This document shows positions 5,541 through 6,529 of a stretch of DNA of 6,529 nucleotides, piece by piece; positions within the stretch are counted from its first letter, which is position 1, and the number at the start of each line of letters is the position of its first letter. Position numbers and translations under genes: made by a program. Under the pieces are notes generated by a model. That model was not told where the DNA came from. It saw only the letters and a list, made by a program, of their open reading frames with translations, and did not search any database. This stretch comes from Ascidiaceihabitans sp. (GTDB lineage Bacteria; Pseudomonadota; Alphaproteobacteria; Rhodobacterales; Rhodobacteraceae): NCBI GenBank assembly GCA_023301665.1, contig JALZUL010000086.1, forward strand, positions 1-6,529, in the 5' to 3' direction.

Positions 5541-6529
5541 ATGCTGCATCTGAAACTTTTAGGTGCTGCAATGCAGAATGATCCAGATACAACGCTCGTT
5601 ACTCAAACCGCAAAGATTGCGGCCGCAACCCATGGCGGGCGGGCGAAATGCTTGCAACGTTTGGTGCGTCTGGAGCTGCCGGTCCCTAAAACGGTCGCCC
5701 TTAGCTTTGATGCGGTTTCAAAAATTGGTAAAGACGAACTGCCCGATATCGAAAGTGTCTTGGCGCAATTCCCAAAAAACGCTTTGCTTTGTGTACGCCC
5801 GTCTTCCGAGGACGCAGATTGGGGCGGGCCAAGCGCTGTTTTAAACATTGGCATGAACGGTGATGTGCATCGCGACATGTGTGAGCAGCTCGGGGAAGAG
5901 GCGGCAACGGCGATGTATACGCGTTTTGTGCAGTCTTATGCTGTACATGTTGCGCGGCTTGATCCGGATATGTTTGATGATGTGCGCGGGGAGGGGGACG
6001 AAGGGCTTGCTGATACGCTTCGTGCCTATGAAGCAGAAACCGAAGAGCAATTTCCGGCCGAACTTTCCACGCAGCTTGCGGCTGTTTTAAAATCGATGGC
6101 GCGCGCTTGGGACAGCACGACAGCGCGGTTATTGCGGCAAGCCAAGGGCGCTCCAGCAGATGCAGGGCTTGGTCTTGTGGTGCAGCAGATGGCTTTTGGC
6201 GTTGGTAAAAGTCATAGTGGCTCCGGTGTTTTACAACTTGTGAACTCGGACACAGGGTTACCCCAGATTACCGGTCGTTACCGCCGACAAAGCCAAGGAC
6301 GCGATGGTCTCTTGGATGAGGCGGACACGTTATTTTTGACGCAAGATCCGCGCGGTCCATCGCTTGAAGAATTGGAACCAGCGCTTTTTGATAAGCTCCA
6401 ACAGCACGCCGCCCTAATGCGTGTAAAACTGCGCGAGGAAATGCAGGTCGAGTTTACGTTGGACGATGGTGCTTTGCACATTCTTGACGGTGTGCGCGTG
6501 TCACGGTCAAGAATGTGCAAAGCACCATC
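5541..6529 (+). CDS. Divergent pyruvate phosphate dikinase-like PEP/pyruvate-binding protein, 3' end outside window
   Basis: The visible 329 codons resemble the N-terminal ATP-grasp region of pyruvate phosphate dikinase (PPDK), which interconverts ATP, phosphate and pyruvate with AMP, diphosphate and phosphoenolpyruvate. Matches are in order: HGGRAKCLQRLVRLELPVPK (31-50, versus the PPDK glycine-rich start GGKGANLAEM), LLCVRPSSEDADWGGPSAVL (82-101, versus SVRSGARxSMPGMMDT), the helical AWDSTTARLLRQ (189-200), GLGLVVQQMAFG (209-220), SGSGV (226-230) and the terminal EFTLDDGALHILDGVRVSRS (304-323). Several ATP-binding positions differ from canonical PPDK: Lys of GGKG is Arg34, the Asp two before EFT's Glu is Gln302, and the Gln of the MLQTR motif is Asp316. 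The phosphohistidine and pyruvate domains are off the window. The start is set by AGGA at 5528-5531. Codons after about 6506 belong to the foldback artefact and should not be trusted. I withhold a gene symbol because activity is doubtful. Confidence 0.8.
   Translation, partial: MLHLKLLGAAMQNDPDTTLVTQTAKIAAATHGGRAKCLQRLVRLELPVPKTVALSFDAVSKIGKDELPDIESVLAQFPKNALLCVRPSSEDADWGGPSAVLNIGMNGDVHRDMCEQLGEEAATAMYTRFVQSYAVHVARLDPDMFDDVRGEGDEGLADTLRAYEAETEEQFPAELSTQLAAVLKSMARAWDSTTARLLRQAKGAPADAGLGLVVQQMAFGVGKSHSGSGVLQLVNSDTGLPQITGRYRRQSQGRDGLLDEADTLFLTQDPRGPSLEELEPALFDKLQQHAALMRVKLREEMQVEFTLDDGALHILDGVRVSRSRMCKAP
6465..6529. repeat. Perfect 24-base foldback palindrome at the window end, probably artefactual
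   Basis: Bases 6465-6488 and 6506-6529 are exact reverse complements (24 of 24), separated by 17 bases; after one G/G mismatch a further GTG (6490-6492) pairs with CAC (6502-6504). The second arm ends exactly at the window end. It lies within the PPDK-like coding sequence. The first arm encodes a family-conserved stretch (DDGALHILD). The second arm encodes RMCKAP where family members continue with an Ala-rich helix (after the RSxR motif). This fits a template-switch or assembly foldback rather than a biological element. Confidence 0.85.

Noticed and set aside
6465..6529. Natural attenuator or inverted-repeat mobile element end within the PPDK-like gene
   Set aside because: Perfect arms within a coding region, loss of family conservation in the second arm, and termination exactly at the sequence end are better explained by a technical foldback.

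Overview
The window looks like chromosomal DNA of an alphaproteobacterium, most likely Rhodobacteraceae (Roseobacter group). The basis is the gene set and order: a two-subunit glycyl-tRNA synthetase (glyQ, glyS) with a small membrane-anchored protein between the subunit genes, followed by a PPDK-like gene, and a divergent SPOR/peptidoglycan-binding/trypsin-like protein upstream. The family assignments come from recognising protein motifs by eye; no database search was run.

Layout. Positions 1-1440 (minus strand, C-terminus outside the window) encode a secreted protein with a signal peptide, a SPOR-like domain, a Pro/Glu-rich linker, a peptidoglycan-binding domain, an unassigned middle region and the start of a trypsin-like domain that lacks the expected catalytic His and Asp. 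A 221-base divergent intergenic region (1441-1661) must hold the promoters for both directions. On the plus strand follow glyQ (1662-2594), a 171-residue DUF6446-type protein whose ATG directly abuts the glyQ stop (2595-3110), glyS (3124-5412), a structured 128-base spacer (5413-5540) and the 5' part of a PPDK-like gene (from 5541).

How the genes work together. GlyQ carries the glycine-activating catalytic core and GlyS carries tRNA recognition; together they form the tetrameric bacterial glycyl-tRNA synthetase. The small anchored protein is co-transcribed and probably translationally coupled with them, but its role is unknown. The PPDK-like gene is separated from glyS by two strong inverted repeats, one of which holds the probable Shine-Dalgarno sequence, so it may be expressed separately or be post-transcriptionally controlled.

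Most notable points: (1) the window ends in a perfect 24-base foldback palindrome that breaks PPDK homology and is most likely an assembly or amplification artefact at a contig end; (2) glyS carries an extra segment of roughly 65-70 residues with distinctly different codon use; (3) a hairpin masks the ribosome binding site of the PPDK-like gene; (4) a 67-base nested inverted repeat follows glyS; (5) both the protease-like and the PPDK-like proteins appear to have lost key active-site residues. I see no mobile element, CRISPR array, tRNA or rRNA gene, and no clear evidence of a new defence or biosynthetic system.
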